From assembly GCF_030818075.1 (NCBI RefSeq), contig NZ_JAUSZZ010000001.1:3100001-3164000 (forward strand): DNA of 64,000 nt, written 5' to 3'. The DNA comes from Microbacterium proteolyticum (lineage in GTDB: Bacteria; Actinomycetota; Actinomycetes; Actinomycetales; Microbacteriaceae). Under the pieces are notes generated by a model that worked only from the letters and a program-made list of their open reading frames with translations, was not told where the DNA came from and ran no database searches. Numbering within the stretch: the first letter of the stretch is position 1; every line of letters begins with the position of its first letter. Made by a program: the position numbers and the translations under genes. Shown in pieces: positions 12,242-20,830 of this stretch.

Positions 12242-13648
12242 TCAGACCGCCGCGGCCTCGGTGCGCGAGAGCGCCTCGAGCACCTGCGGGATGATCTGGT
12301 ACACGTTGCCGCAGCCGAGGGTGATGACGTAGTCGCCGGGGCGGGCCACCTCGGCCGTGTACTCGGCCGCCGCCTGCCAGTCGGGGACGTAGTGCACGTG
12401 CGACGGGTCGGCGAAGGCTCCGCTCACGAGCTCTCCGGTCACCCCGGGAACCGGGTCTTCGCGGGCCCCGTACACGTCGAGCATGACGGTGTGGTCGGCG
12501 TGCGATTCGAGCACCTCGGCGAACTCGCGGTACATCTCCTGCGTGCGCGAGTAGGTGTGCGGCTGCTGGATCGCGATGATGCGCCCCTCGCCCACGACCG
12601 TCCGTGCCGCCGACAGCGCGGCGGCGACCTCGGTGGGGTGGTGCGCGTAGTCGTCGTAGACGCTGACGCCGTGTTGCACGCCGTGCAGTTCGAAGCGGCG
12701 GACCGTGCCGCCGAAGCCCTCGACCGCGCGCGCGGCATCGGCGAGCGTGTGACCCAGCACGCGCAGCACCGCCACGGCGCCGGCGGCGTTGACGGCGTTG
12801 TGGGCGCCGGGGACGCGCAGGCGCACGTCGACGCTCTCACCGTCGGCGGTGAGCGTGAAGGCGACGGGGCCGTCGGTGCGGATGCCGCTGAGGCGCACAT
12901 CAGCCGTCTCATCCTCGCCGAAGGTGATGACGTTCGCGTGCGTGATGCGCTCGCGCACGGCGCGAGCACCCGGGTCGTCGGCCGAGATCACCACAGCCTC
13001 GCGCGCGGCGTCGGCGAAACGCGCGAACGCGGCATCGAAGGCGTCGCGGGAGCCGTAATGGTCGAGGTGGTCGGGGTCGACGTTGGTGATGAGGGCGACG
13101 GAGGTGTCGTAGAGCTCGAACGTGCCGTCGGACTCGTCGGCCTCGATGACGAAGAGCTCGTCGGAGCCGGTCCCGCTGGAGGCGCCGAGATCGGCGATCA
13201 CACCCCCGTTCACGAACGTGGGGTTCTCCTCGAGCGCGCGCAGCGCCGTGACGATCATGCCGGTCGAGGTGGTCTTGCCGTGCGCTCCGGCGACCGAGAC
13301 GAGTCGTCGACCGCCGATCAGCCAGTGCAGCGCCTGCGAGCGGTGAATGACGTGCAGCCCGCGCTGCTTGGCCGTGACGAACTCCGGGTTCTCGGGCCAG
13401 ATGGCGCCGGTGTGCACGACGGTGTCGGCATCGCCCAGGTGCGCGGCGTCGTGGCCGACGTGGACGACGGCACCGCGGGCGGCGAGGTCGCGGAGCGCGG
13501 CACTGTCGGAACGGTCCGAGCCGGAGACCCGGATGCCGCGGTCGAGGAACATGCGGGCGAGCCCGGACATGCCCGAGCCGCCCACGCCGATGAAGTGCGC
13601 GGAGGTGATGGTCTCGGGGATGGGGAGGCTCAGGTCGGGTCTGATCAT
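12242..13648 (-). CDS. murC: UDP-N-acetylmuramate--L-alanine ligase
   Basis: MurC adds L-alanine to UDP-MurNAc, the first amino-acid addition of peptidoglycan precursor synthesis. The 468-residue protein has the N-terminal nucleotide-binding [13 protein letters not shown], the ATP P-loop [21 protein letters not shown] and DYAHHPTEV, all conserved in MurC. The ATG at 13648 is chosen because the family starts with a short segment before [10 protein letters not shown]; an in-frame extension to 13804 runs into low-complexity sequence. An unusually long spacer of 401 bases separates it from murG. Confidence 0.95.
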   Translation of the reverse strand: MIRPDLSLPIPETITSAHFIGVGGSGMSGLARMFLDRGIRVSGSDRSDSAALRDLAARGAVVHVGHDAAHLGDADTVVHTGAIWPENPEFVTAKQRGLHVIHRSQALHWLIGGRRLVSVAGAHGKTTSTGMIVTALRALEENPTFVNGGVIADLGASSGTGSDELFVIEADESDGTFELYDTSVALITNVDPDHLDHYGSRDAFDAAFARFADAAREAVVISADDPGARAVRERITHANVITFGEDETADVRLSGIRTDGPVAFTLTADGESVDVRLRVPGAHNAVNAAGAVAVLRVLGHTLADAARAVEGFGGTVRRFELHGVQHGVSVYDDYAHHPTEVAAALSAARTVVGEGRIIAIQQPHTYSRTQEMYREFAEVLESHADHTVMLDVYGAREDPVPGVTGELVSGAFADPSHVHYVPDWQAAAEYTAEVARPGDYVITLGCGNVYQIIPQVLEALSRTEAAAV

Positions 13649-13922
13649 GGCGTCTGCGAGTTTACGTCGCCGACCCTGCGCACACGCCCCGGCGCGCCCG
13701 GGTCGCGGAGCGTGCGAAGCGACTGCGGCCGGCCGGGGCCCGCGGTCACCGGCCGGCGCGACACGGACACCGGGCCGCACCGTCACCAGAACAGGGGATG
13801 CCACGGCAACAGGCCGGCACGACGGGGAACGCCCTGTTCCGATGACGTCCCCGGTTCTCGTGACACCTGCTCACGTCGGCGGTGCGTGGTGTGCGGCAGC
13901 GCGACTCACGGGCGGCAGCGCG
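13649..13922. other. Spacer between murG and murC, non-repeat part
   Basis: In an otherwise densely packed operon this spacer is exceptional. It carries GC-rich partial palindromes (CCGGCCGGGG and ACCGGCCGG) and a 51-base element bounded by GAACAGG (13789-13795) and CCTGTTC (13833-13839). No protein-like frame was found. Confidence 0.5.
13789..13839. repeat. 51-base element with GAACAGG/CCTGTTC terminal inverted repeats
   Basis: The ends are perfect 7-bp inverted repeats. A second element of almost the same length with the same ends is found at 35539-35588. The interiors are only loosely similar (both contain CCGGCA followed by a GGxxxCGC block). It may be a small dispersed palindromic element. 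Confidence 0.35.
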
Positions 13923-14057
13923 CCAGCGCGACCCGCCGGCGCCAGCGCGCCAGCGCGACCCGCCGGCGCCAGCGCGGCAGCGCGACCCGCCGGCGCCAGC
14001 GCGGCAGCGCGACCCGCCGGCGCCAGCGCGGCACCGCGACCCGCCGGCGTCAGCGCG
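13923..14057. repeat. Five tandem copies of a 27-bp unit covering the murG stop codon
   Basis: Units start at 13923, 13950, 13977, 14004 and 14031, all exactly 27 bp and differing at one to three positions. Each contains CGCGACCCGCCGGCG followed by a CAGCGCG block. The murG stop (14050-14052 on the minus strand) lies inside the fifth unit, so the array grows out of the end of murG. A degenerate copy precedes 13923. No spacers vary between units, so this is not CRISPR. Confidence 0.9.
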
Positions 14058-15123
14058 CCACGGCCTCGTCGACGAGCGCGATGACGTTCTCGGTACCGGT
14101 CCGGATGCCCGTGCGGGCGGCTGCGGCGCGCATGGCCTCCCGGCGTTCGCCGTCGCGCAGCAGCGGCACGATCTCCGTGCGCACGCGCTCGGGCGTCAGG
14201 TCGGCGTCGGTGATGAGGATCGCCGCCCCCGCGCGCACCGAGGCGGCCGCGTTCAGGCTCTGCTCGCCGTTGCCGACCGCGTACGGAACGTAGACGGCGG
14301 GGATGCCGAGGGCGTTGATCTCGCTGACGGTCGCAGCGCCCGATCGCGAGACGACGAGGTCGGCCATCGCGAAGGCCAGGTCCATGCGGTCGACGTAGCG
14401 GACGACGGCGTAGCCCTTCGCGCCCGGGTCGGGCAGGTCGGAGTTCTGGCCGGTGACGTGCAGCAGCTGCCAACCGGCGTCGAGCACGTCGCGCCAGGCT
14501 CCGCCGAACCCGGTGTTCAGCCGGAGCGCTCCGAGCGACCCGCCGAAGACGAGGAGCGTGGGCTGCGAGGGATCCAGTCCGAAGTGGGTGGCCGCCTCGT
14601 CGCGCAGGGCCGGGGCGTCGAGCTCGACGATCTCGCGACGCAGCGGCATCCCGACCTCGCGCGCGCCCCGCAAGGGCGTGCCCTCGAAGGCCACCCCCAC
14701 CCGGGCCGCCCCGCGGGCACCGAGCACATTCGCCAGACCCGGCTTGGCGTTGGCCTCGTGCACGACGAATGGCACGCGCTCGCGGCGCGCGGCAAGGTAG
14801 GCCGGGGCTGCGGCATACCCGCCGAAGCCGACGACGACGTCGACGGAGCGGTCGCGGATGATCCGTCTCACGTGCGCCACGGCGCGCAGCAGACGCGCGG
14901 GGAAGACGGCGGCGGCGCGGTCGGGGCGGCGCGGGAAGGGCACCTTGTCGACCGTGAGCAGTTCGTATCCGCGCAGCGGCACGAGACGGGATTCGAGGCC
15001 CTCCCGGGTGCCGAGCACGAGCACGTCGGCCGCGGCATCGCGGGCGCGCAGGCCGTCGGCGACGGCGAGGAGCGGATTGACGTGCCCGGCGGTGCCGCCG
15101 CCGGCGAGGAGGTAAGTCGTCAC
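14050..15123 (-). CDS. murG: MurG, lipid II-forming GlcNAc transferase
   Basis: MurG transfers GlcNAc from UDP-GlcNAc to lipid I on the inner face of the membrane, giving lipid II. The 357-residue product starts MTTYLLAGGGTAGHVNPLLA, with the first G-loop at about 8-14. It has VVGFGGYAAAPAYLAA, VHEANAKPGLAN, LLVFGGSLGALRLN and a C-terminal UDP-GlcNAc site with VVSRSGAATVSEINALGIPAVYVP. The GTG start is at 15121-15123. Both flanks are long repeat-bearing spacers, unlike the rest of the operon. Confidence 0.95.
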   Translation of the reverse strand: MTTYLLAGGGTAGHVNPLLAVADGLRARDAAADVLVLGTREGLESRLVPLRGYELLTVDKVPFPRRPDRAAAVFPARLLRAVAHVRRIIRDRSVDVVVGFGGYAAAPAYLAARRERVPFVVHEANAKPGLANVLGARGAARVGVAFEGTPLRGAREVGMPLRREIVELDAPALRDEAATHFGLDPSQPTLLVFGGSLGALRLNTGFGGAWRDVLDAGWQLLHVTGQNSDLPDPGAKGYAVVRYVDRMDLAFAMADLVVSRSGAATVSEINALGIPAVYVPYAVGNGEQSLNAAASVRAGAAILITDADLTPERVRTEIVPLLRDGERREAMRAAAARTGIRTGTENVIALVDEAVAR

Positions 15124-15258
15124 CGTACGACCCTAGTCAGAACGCCGGTCGTGGGCCCGCTCGTCGCGCCCCGCGACACGACGCGGGAAAGACCCGCCCG
15201 TGCGCCACAGACCGAGCGGAACAGCCGACCATCGCCCACGAATCCCCTGCGCTGCGCG
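15124..15258. other. Spacer between ftsW and murG, non-repeat part
   Basis: This is the murG-proximal part of a 345-base spacer. It has short GC palindromes (CCGCGACACGACGCGG) but no recognisable gene. The murG ribosome binding site and any internal promoter would lie here; none is obvious. Confidence 0.4.
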
Positions 15259-15351
15259 CGCGACGAGCCACGGACTCGCGCCGGGCGCACGCGACGAGCC
15301 GCGGACTCGCGCCGGGTGCACGCGACGAGCCGTGGACTCACCCCGGCGGCG
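15259..15351. repeat. Three tandem 31-bp repeats between ftsW and murG
   Basis: Units start at 15259, 15290 and 15321 with exact 31-bp spacing. Each begins CGCGACGAGCC and continues with a GGACTCGCGCCGGG-like block. The third copy is the most diverged. It lies next to the 49-bp repeats and together they fill most of the spacer. Confidence 0.85.
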
Positions 15352-15370
15352 ATCGGCCGGAGCCGGGAAG

Positions 15371-15468
15371 TCAGCCGCGACGAGCGCAACCACACGCGAA
15401 CCGACCAGGGCCGAGACCGTCAGCCGCGACCGGCACCACCACAGGCCGACGCACCGAAGCCGAAACCG
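15371..15468. repeat. Two 49-bp repeats leading into the ftsW stop codon
   Basis: TCAGCCGCGAC occurs at 15371, 15420 and 15469, exactly 49 bp apart. The third occurrence is the ftsW stop codon and last codons. Each unit ends with a GCCGARACCG block. The array therefore looks like tandem copies of the 3' end of ftsW that have since diverged. Confidence 0.75.
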
Positions 15469-16722
15469 TCAGCCGCGACGGGCGGAACGGCGGGCGGGTG
15501 TCCGCGCCGCCCGAGAAGCCTCCGCGACCGCGCGACGATCGGGCAGCGTGCGCGCGCACGACAGCAGCACGCCGCACGCGATGAGCACCGACAGCAGCGA
15601 CGTGCCGCCCTGCGACATGAACGGCAGCGGGACGCCCAGCACGGGGAGGACGCGCAGCACCACGCCGATGTTCACCAGCGCCTGGCCGACGATCCACAGC
15701 GTGATCGCGCCCGCGATGATCCGGACGAACGGGTCGTCGGTCCGCCGGATGATGCGGAAGGCGCCCACCGCGAACAGGGCGAAGAGCAGCAGCACCACGA
15801 CGCAGCCGACGAGGCCCAGCTCCTCGCCGATGATGGCGAAGATGTAGTCGTTGGCGGCGGCCGGGAGCCAGTCGTACTTCTCTTTCGAGTTGCCCAAGCC
15901 CAGTCCGAGGAGCCCGCCGCTCGCGAGGCCCCACACACCGTGCAGCGACTGATAACAGGTGGTGTAGTAGCACGACGCGTCATCGGGCGCGAAGAGGCTG
16001 CCGATCCGCTCCATGCGGTTCTCGCTGCCGACCGCGGACAGCAGCACCACCACGACGGACAGCAGCGCCGGCAGGATGAACATGCGCAGCTTGATGCCGG
16101 CGAAGAAGAGCGCACCCAGCACCACCAGCACGAGGATCATCACCGTGCCGAGGTCCTTCCCACCGAGCACCGTGCCGATCACGAGCACGGAGACCGGCAC
16201 GACCGGGATGAACACGTGCGCCCACGACGTCAGCAGACGGCGCTTGCGCCAGAGCACGGCCCCCATCCACAGCGCCAGCGTGAGCTTGAGGAACTCCGCG
16301 GGCTGGAACTGGAAGCCGCCGATCGCCACCCAGTTGCGGTTGCCGTTGGCCGCGATACCGAGACCGGGCACGTACACCAGCAGCTGGAACGCCGTCGCGA
16401 AGATCAGGGCGGGCCAGGCGATCTTCCGCCAGAACTCCATGCGCGCACGGCTGAGCACGAACATGAGCGGGATGCCGAGGACGGCGAACACGCCCTGCTT
16501 CATCACGTGGTCGAACGGGCTCTGGCCGCCGTCGAGGGCCGAGGTCGCCGACAGCACCATCACGAGACCGAACCCGGTGAGCAGCAGAGCCGCGGAGGCG
16601 ATGAGCAGGAACTCCCCCGACACCGGCCGGAACGCCCGCCCCAACGACACGCGGGCGATGAGCCCGCCGCGCTCGGGCTGGTCGTCGGGGGTCTGCCGCG
16701 GAGGGGGCGCCGTCGTGGTCAC
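15469..16722 (-). CDS. ftsW: FtsW, SEDS-family septal peptidoglycan polymerase
   Basis: FtsW polymerises lipid II into septal glycan strands together with its partner FtsI. The 417-residue protein has about ten membrane helices. It carries the SEDS stretch GKDLGTVMILV, whose aspartate is the proposed catalytic residue, and the late loop VLPVLGVPLPFMSQGGTS. An extracellular loop with two cysteines (SCYYTTCYQ) may be disulphide-bonded. The GTG at 16720-16722, 11 bases after the murD stop, is preferred over upstream starts inside murD. The C-terminus is Arg-rich. Confidence 0.94.
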   Translation of the reverse strand: MTTTAPPPRQTPDDQPERGGLIARVSLGRAFRPVSGEFLLIASAALLLTGFGLVMVLSATSALDGGQSPFDHVMKQGVFAVLGIPLMFVLSRARMEFWRKIAWPALIFATAFQLLVYVPGLGIAANGNRNWVAIGGFQFQPAEFLKLTLALWMGAVLWRKRRLLTSWAHVFIPVVPVSVLVIGTVLGGKDLGTVMILVLVVLGALFFAGIKLRMFILPALLSVVVVLLSAVGSENRMERIGSLFAPDDASCYYTTCYQSLHGVWGLASGGLLGLGLGNSKEKYDWLPAAANDYIFAIIGEELGLVGCVVVLLLFALFAVGAFRIIRRTDDPFVRIIAGAITLWIVGQALVNIGVVLRVLPVLGVPLPFMSQGGTSLLSVLIACGVLLSCARTLPDRRAVAEASRAARTPARRSARRG

Positions 16723-16733
16723 GCGTGTCCCCC

Positions 16734-18254
16734 TCAGTCCTGCGGTCGAGATGCTCCGTCGCCCTGCCCCGCGATCCACGCCCGCACCGCGTCGGCGAAG
16801 CGTTCGCCGCGGTCGGCGTAGGAGGAGAACTGATCGAAGGATGCCGCCGCGGGAGCCAGGAGAACGGTGTCTCCGTCCCGGGCCACACCCGCCGCCAGTT
16901 CGACGACCTGGGCCATGACGTCTTCAGTCTCGGCGTGGTCGACCTCGAACAGCGGAACCGCCGGGGCGTGTCGCGCGAACGCCGCGACGATGTCGCCGCG
17001 CTCGGTGCCGATGACGATGGCGGCGCGTACCGCGCCGCCGCGGGCGCGGACGAGGTCGCTGAGGTCGACGCCCTTCAGCAACCCGCCGACCACCCAGACG
17101 GCGCCCGGGTACGCCGCGAGCGACGACGATGCCGCGTGCGGGTTGGTGGCCTTGGAGTCGTCGACCCACGTGACACCCGCGTGGGCCCCGACGACCTGGA
17201 TGCGGTGCGGGTCGAGGCGGAAGCGCTCGAGAGCGTCGTGGATGTGCTCGGGCGCCGCGCCGAGGGAGCGGGCGAGGGCGCTGGCCGCGAGGATGTTCGC
17301 CACCACGTGAGGGGCGGCGAGCCCGCGTGCGGTGAGGTCGGCGACCGTGGTGAGCTCCAGGGCGGAGGTCGCCCGCTCCTCGAGGAAGGCGCGATCGACG
17401 AGGATCCCATCGACGACGCCGAGATCGCTCGGCCCCGGCACGCCCAGGTCGAAGCCGATGGCGCGCGCGCCCTCGATGACCTCGGCATCCTCCACCATGC
17501 CCCGGGTGACGAGGTCGGCCTTGTTGTAGACGCACGCCACGCGGGTGCGGGCGTAGACGCCGGCCTTCGCGTCGCGGTAGGCGTCGGCGCCGCCGTGCCA
17601 CTCGAGGTGGTCGTCGGCGAGGTTCAGGCACACCGCCGCGTGCGGCGACAGCGCGTCGTCGCCGGTCTGCAGGTTGAGGTACCACAGCTGGTGGCTCGAG
17701 AGCTCCACGACGAGTGCGTCGAACCCGCTCGGGTCGCGCACGGCGTCGAGGACGGGGGTGCCGATGTTGCCCACGGGCACGGCGCGCAGGCCGGCGGTGA
17801 CGAGCATCTCGGCCGTCAGCCGCGTCGTGGTGGTCTTGCCGTTGGTCCCCGTGATGAGCACCCAGTCGGCCGGGCGGCCGTCGGGACGCACGACCTTGTC
17901 GCGCACGCGCCACGCGAGCTCCACGTCTCCCCACAGGGCGATGCCCTGCTCTTGCGTCCACCGGATGACGGGGTGGTGCGGCGCGAACCCGGGCGAGGCG
18001 ACGACCACCTCGGGCGCGAAGTCGGCGAGGGCGGCGGGCACGGTGTCCAGCGGCCCCTCGTACAGCTCGACGCCGAGCACCGGGAGAAGGCGCGCGTACT
18101 CGGCATCCGCCCGCTCCGTCACCACGAGCACCTCGGCGCCGAGCTCTGCGAGCGTGTCGGCCGCGGAGAACCCGGTGACCGACAGGCCCAGCACGGCGAC
18201 GCGCAGGCCCTTCCAGTCCGCGTGCCAGCTGGTGAGGGTGGTGAGGTCGGTCAT
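16734..18254 (-). CDS. murD: UDP-N-acetylmuramoyl-L-alanine--D-glutamate ligase
   Basis: MurD adds D-glutamate to UDP-MurNAc-L-Ala. The 506-residue protein has an N-terminal Rossmann-like domain (LRVAVLGLSVTGFSAADTL), the ATP P-loop ITGTNGKTTTTRLTAEM, VVELSSHQLWYL, NLADDHLEWHG and the C-terminal domain with WVDDSKATNPHAA and VVGGLLKGVDL. The ATG at 18252-18254 overlaps the mraY stop (ATGA), which fixes the start and implies translational coupling. At about 506 residues it is slightly longer than average. Confidence 0.95.
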   Translation of the reverse strand: MTDLTTLTSWHADWKGLRVAVLGLSVTGFSAADTLAELGAEVLVVTERADAEYARLLPVLGVELYEGPLDTVPAALADFAPEVVVASPGFAPHHPVIRWTQEQGIALWGDVELAWRVRDKVVRPDGRPADWVLITGTNGKTTTTRLTAEMLVTAGLRAVPVGNIGTPVLDAVRDPSGFDALVVELSSHQLWYLNLQTGDDALSPHAAVCLNLADDHLEWHGGADAYRDAKAGVYARTRVACVYNKADLVTRGMVEDAEVIEGARAIGFDLGVPGPSDLGVVDGILVDRAFLEERATSALELTTVADLTARGLAAPHVVANILAASALARSLGAAPEHIHDALERFRLDPHRIQVVGAHAGVTWVDDSKATNPHAASSSLAAYPGAVWVVGGLLKGVDLSDLVRARGGAVRAAIVIGTERGDIVAAFARHAPAVPLFEVDHAETEDVMAQVVELAAGVARDGDTVLLAPAAASFDQFSSYADRGERFADAVRAWIAGQGDGASRPQD

Positions 18255-19357
18255 ACGCGTGAGAGCCATTCGACGTAGAAGAATCCGATGCCCGAGACGG
18301 CGAGGAGGCCCGCGATGATCCACATGCGCACGACGATGGTGACCTCGGGCCAGCCCCGCATCTCGAGGTGGTGGTGCAGCGGGCTCATGAGGAACAGCCG
18401 CTTGCCCTTCGTGGCCTTGAAGTAGGCCCGCTGCAGGATCACCGACCCCGACGCGATCACGTACACGCCGGCGATGAGCACGAGCAGCAGCTCGGTGCGG
18501 GTGAGGATCGCCATCGCGGCGATGACGCCGCCGATGGCCATCGACCCGCAGTCGCCCATGAAGACCTTCGCCTTGGGCGCGTTCCACCACAGGAACCCGA
18601 CGAGCGCACCGACGAACGACGCCGACACGATCGCCAGGTCGAACGGGTCGCGGACCGCGTAGCACCCCGCCTGCACGGTGGGGTCGAGGGCGTCGGCGCA
18701 CATCTGCTTGTTCTGCCAGAACGCCATGAGGCTGTACGCCCCGACGACGAAGATGCCCGATCCCGCCGCCAGACCGTCCAGACCGTCGGCGACGTTGACG
18801 GAGTTGGATGCCGCGGTGCCGATGAACGAGATCCAGGCGAGGTACAGCAGCCAGCCGAGCACCGGCCCGAGCGCGAAGAGCGACAGCACCTGGATGTCGC
18901 GGAAGACGGAGATGTACTCCGACGCCGGTGTCTGCCCGACGCTGTTCGGGAAGTTCAGGGCGACGACCGCGAACGGGACGGCGACGATCACCTGACCGGC
19001 GATCTTCCGCCAGCCGGAGAGGCCGAGGCTGTTCTGGTGGCGCACCTTCATGTAGTCGTCGATGAAGCCGACGACGCCGAAGCCGAGCATGAGCCACAGC
19101 ACCAGCAGGCCCGAGATGGTCGGGGGGTTGTTGCCGGCGTAGGAGCCGATGAAGTACCCGACGATCGTGCCGAGGATGAAGATCGTGCCGCCCATGGTGG
19201 GGGTTCCGCGCTTGGCGCCGTGCGACGGGTTGTGCACGTTCTCGGGCGTGCGGATGACCTGGCCCCAGCCCCAGCGGCGGAACCACCGGAGGAACACCGG
19301 GGTGAGGAACAGGGTGAAGGCAAGCGAGATCGCCGCCGCGGTCAGAAGTGATCTCAC
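18251..19357 (-). CDS. mraY: Phospho-MurNAc-pentapeptide transferase
   Basis: MraY transfers phospho-MurNAc-pentapeptide to undecaprenyl phosphate, giving lipid I in the membrane. The 368-residue polytopic protein has the conserved aspartate clusters GFIDDYMKVRHQNSLGLSG and NSVNVADGLDGLA, and MGDCGSMAIGG. The GTG at 19355-19357 overlaps the murF stop (GTGA), and the 3' end overlaps murD (ATGA). Confidence 0.96.
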   Translation of the reverse strand: MRSLLTAAAISLAFTLFLTPVFLRWFRRWGWGQVIRTPENVHNPSHGAKRGTPTMGGTIFILGTIVGYFIGSYAGNNPPTISGLLVLWLMLGFGVVGFIDDYMKVRHQNSLGLSGWRKIAGQVIVAVPFAVVALNFPNSVGQTPASEYISVFRDIQVLSLFALGPVLGWLLYLAWISFIGTAASNSVNVADGLDGLAAGSGIFVVGAYSLMAFWQNKQMCADALDPTVQAGCYAVRDPFDLAIVSASFVGALVGFLWWNAPKAKVFMGDCGSMAIGGVIAAMAILTRTELLLVLIAGVYVIASGSVILQRAYFKATKGKRLFLMSPLHHHLEMRGWPEVTIVVRMWIIAGLLAVSGIGFFYVEWLSRV

Positions 19358-20766
19358 GCGAACAACTCTCCCAGACGGTCGCCGAGGTGCCGCAGCCCCG
19401 CCGAGTTCGACGACTTCACCAGCACCCGGTCACCGTCGCGCAGTTCGGTCGCGAGGTAGTCGTAGGCGGCATCGGCGTCGGGGAAGAAGACCGCCTCGCC
19501 GTCCCACGAGCCCTGGGCGATCGCCTCGAGGTACATGCGGCGCGCTTCGGGGCCGATAACGACGATGCGCTGGATGCGAAGGCGGACGGCCAGCAGGCCC
19601 ACCCGGTCGTGCTCCTCGTCGGCGTACTCCCCCAGCTCGCTCATCGCACCGAGGACGGCGACGGTGCGCTCGTGCGGTCCCGTGATCTGCGCCAGGGTGC
19701 GCAGCGCGGCGGCCATGGAGTCGGGGCTGGCGTTGTAGGCGTCGTTGATGATGCGCACGCGCTCGGACCCCAGCGGCTGCATCCGCCAGCGTTCGGCGAT
19801 CTCGACCGTCTCCAGCCGCGCGATGGCGTCGGCCGCGGGCACACCGAGGGCCGTGGCAGCGGCGATCGCGGCGAGGGCGTTCATGACGTGGTGCTCGCCC
19901 AGCACCCGAAGGGTCAGGGTGTACTCCTGACCGTCGACGAGCAGGTCGGCTCGTGTTCCGGATGCCGAGACCTCGACGTCGACGGCGCGGACCTCGGCCC
20001 GCTCGCCGCGGCCGAACCACCGCACGCCCTGCCCGCGCTCGCGCGCGAGGGGCTCCATGGCGGCGACGCGGGGATCGTCGGCGTTGAGCACGGCCAGGCC
20101 CCCCTCGCGCGTGGCGCGCACGAGCTCGCTCTTGGCGTGGAAGGTGGACTCGATACCGCCGAACCCGCCCGCGTGGGCCATACCCACCATCAGCACCACG
20201 CCGATGTCGGGCGTGACGAGGCCCGCGAGATGCGCGATCGCGCCGGGGGCGCTCGCGCCGAACTCGCTGACGAGGTAGCGCGTGGCATCCGTGATCCGGA
20301 GCATGGTCAGCGGAGCGCCGACCTCGTTGTTGAACGACGCGCGAGGGGCGACGGTCACTCCATCGTCCTCGAGGATGCGGGCGAGGAGGTTCTTGGTGGT
20401 CGTCTTGCCGTTGGAGCCGGTGATGCCGACGATCTTCAGGCGTCCCTCGGCGCGCACGCGCGCCACGACGTCGCGCGCCAGGGCACTGAGGGCGGCGACG
20501 GAGTCCGGGACGACGATCTGGCTCACCCGCTCGTCGAGTTCGCGCTCGACGATCGCCAGAGCGGCGCCCTGCTGGATGGCGGTGCCCACGAAGAGGTGAC
20601 CGTCGGTGGTCTCCCCCGGCTTGGCGACGAAGATCCCGCCGGGCTCGATCAGGCGCGAGTCGGTGTCGACCAGTCCCGAGACGAGGGTGTCGGGGGTGTC
20701 GCCGCCGTGCACGACGAGGCGACCGCCGAGCACGTCGGCGAGGTGGGAGAGACTCGTGGAGATCAT
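19354..20766 (-). CDS. murF: UDP-MurNAc-tripeptide--D-Ala-D-Ala ligase
   Basis: MurF adds the D-Ala-D-Ala dipeptide to the UDP-MurNAc-tripeptide. The 470-residue protein has SRLIEPGGIFVAKPGE, the P-loop GITGSNGKTTTKNLLARIL, EFGASAPGAIAHLAGLV and NDAYNASPDSMAAAL, the last being diagnostic of MurF rather than MurE. It begins only 64 bases after ftsI; no murE is found between them. It overlaps mraY by four bases. Confidence 0.95.
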   Translation of the reverse strand: MISTSLSHLADVLGGRLVVHGGDTPDTLVSGLVDTDSRLIEPGGIFVAKPGETTDGHLFVGTAIQQGAALAIVERELDERVSQIVVPDSVAALSALARDVVARVRAEGRLKIVGITGSNGKTTTKNLLARILEDDGVTVAPRASFNNEVGAPLTMLRITDATRYLVSEFGASAPGAIAHLAGLVTPDIGVVLMVGMAHAGGFGGIESTFHAKSELVRATREGGLAVLNADDPRVAAMEPLARERGQGVRWFGRGERAEVRAVDVEVSASGTRADLLVDGQEYTLTLRVLGEHHVMNALAAIAAATALGVPAADAIARLETVEIAERWRMQPLGSERVRIINDAYNASPDSMAAALRTLAQITGPHERTVAVLGAMSELGEYADEEHDRVGLLAVRLRIQRIVVIGPEARRMYLEAIAQGSWDGEAVFFPDADAAYDYLATELRDGDRVLVKSSNSAGLRHLGDRLGELFA

Positions 20767-20830
20767 TGCTGTGCGGACGCCCTTTCCGATGTCGCATTCG
20801 TTACCGAGACGAGACCGGTAGACGGGTGTC

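Noticed and set aside
13649..13804. N-terminal extension of MurC
   Set aside because: Low-complexity residues absent from the family; the ATG at 13648 gives the standard MurC length.
13923..14057. CRISPR-like array
   Set aside because: The 27-bp units are adjacent without unique spacers; it is a simple tandem repeat. The same holds for the 22-bp array after jetC.
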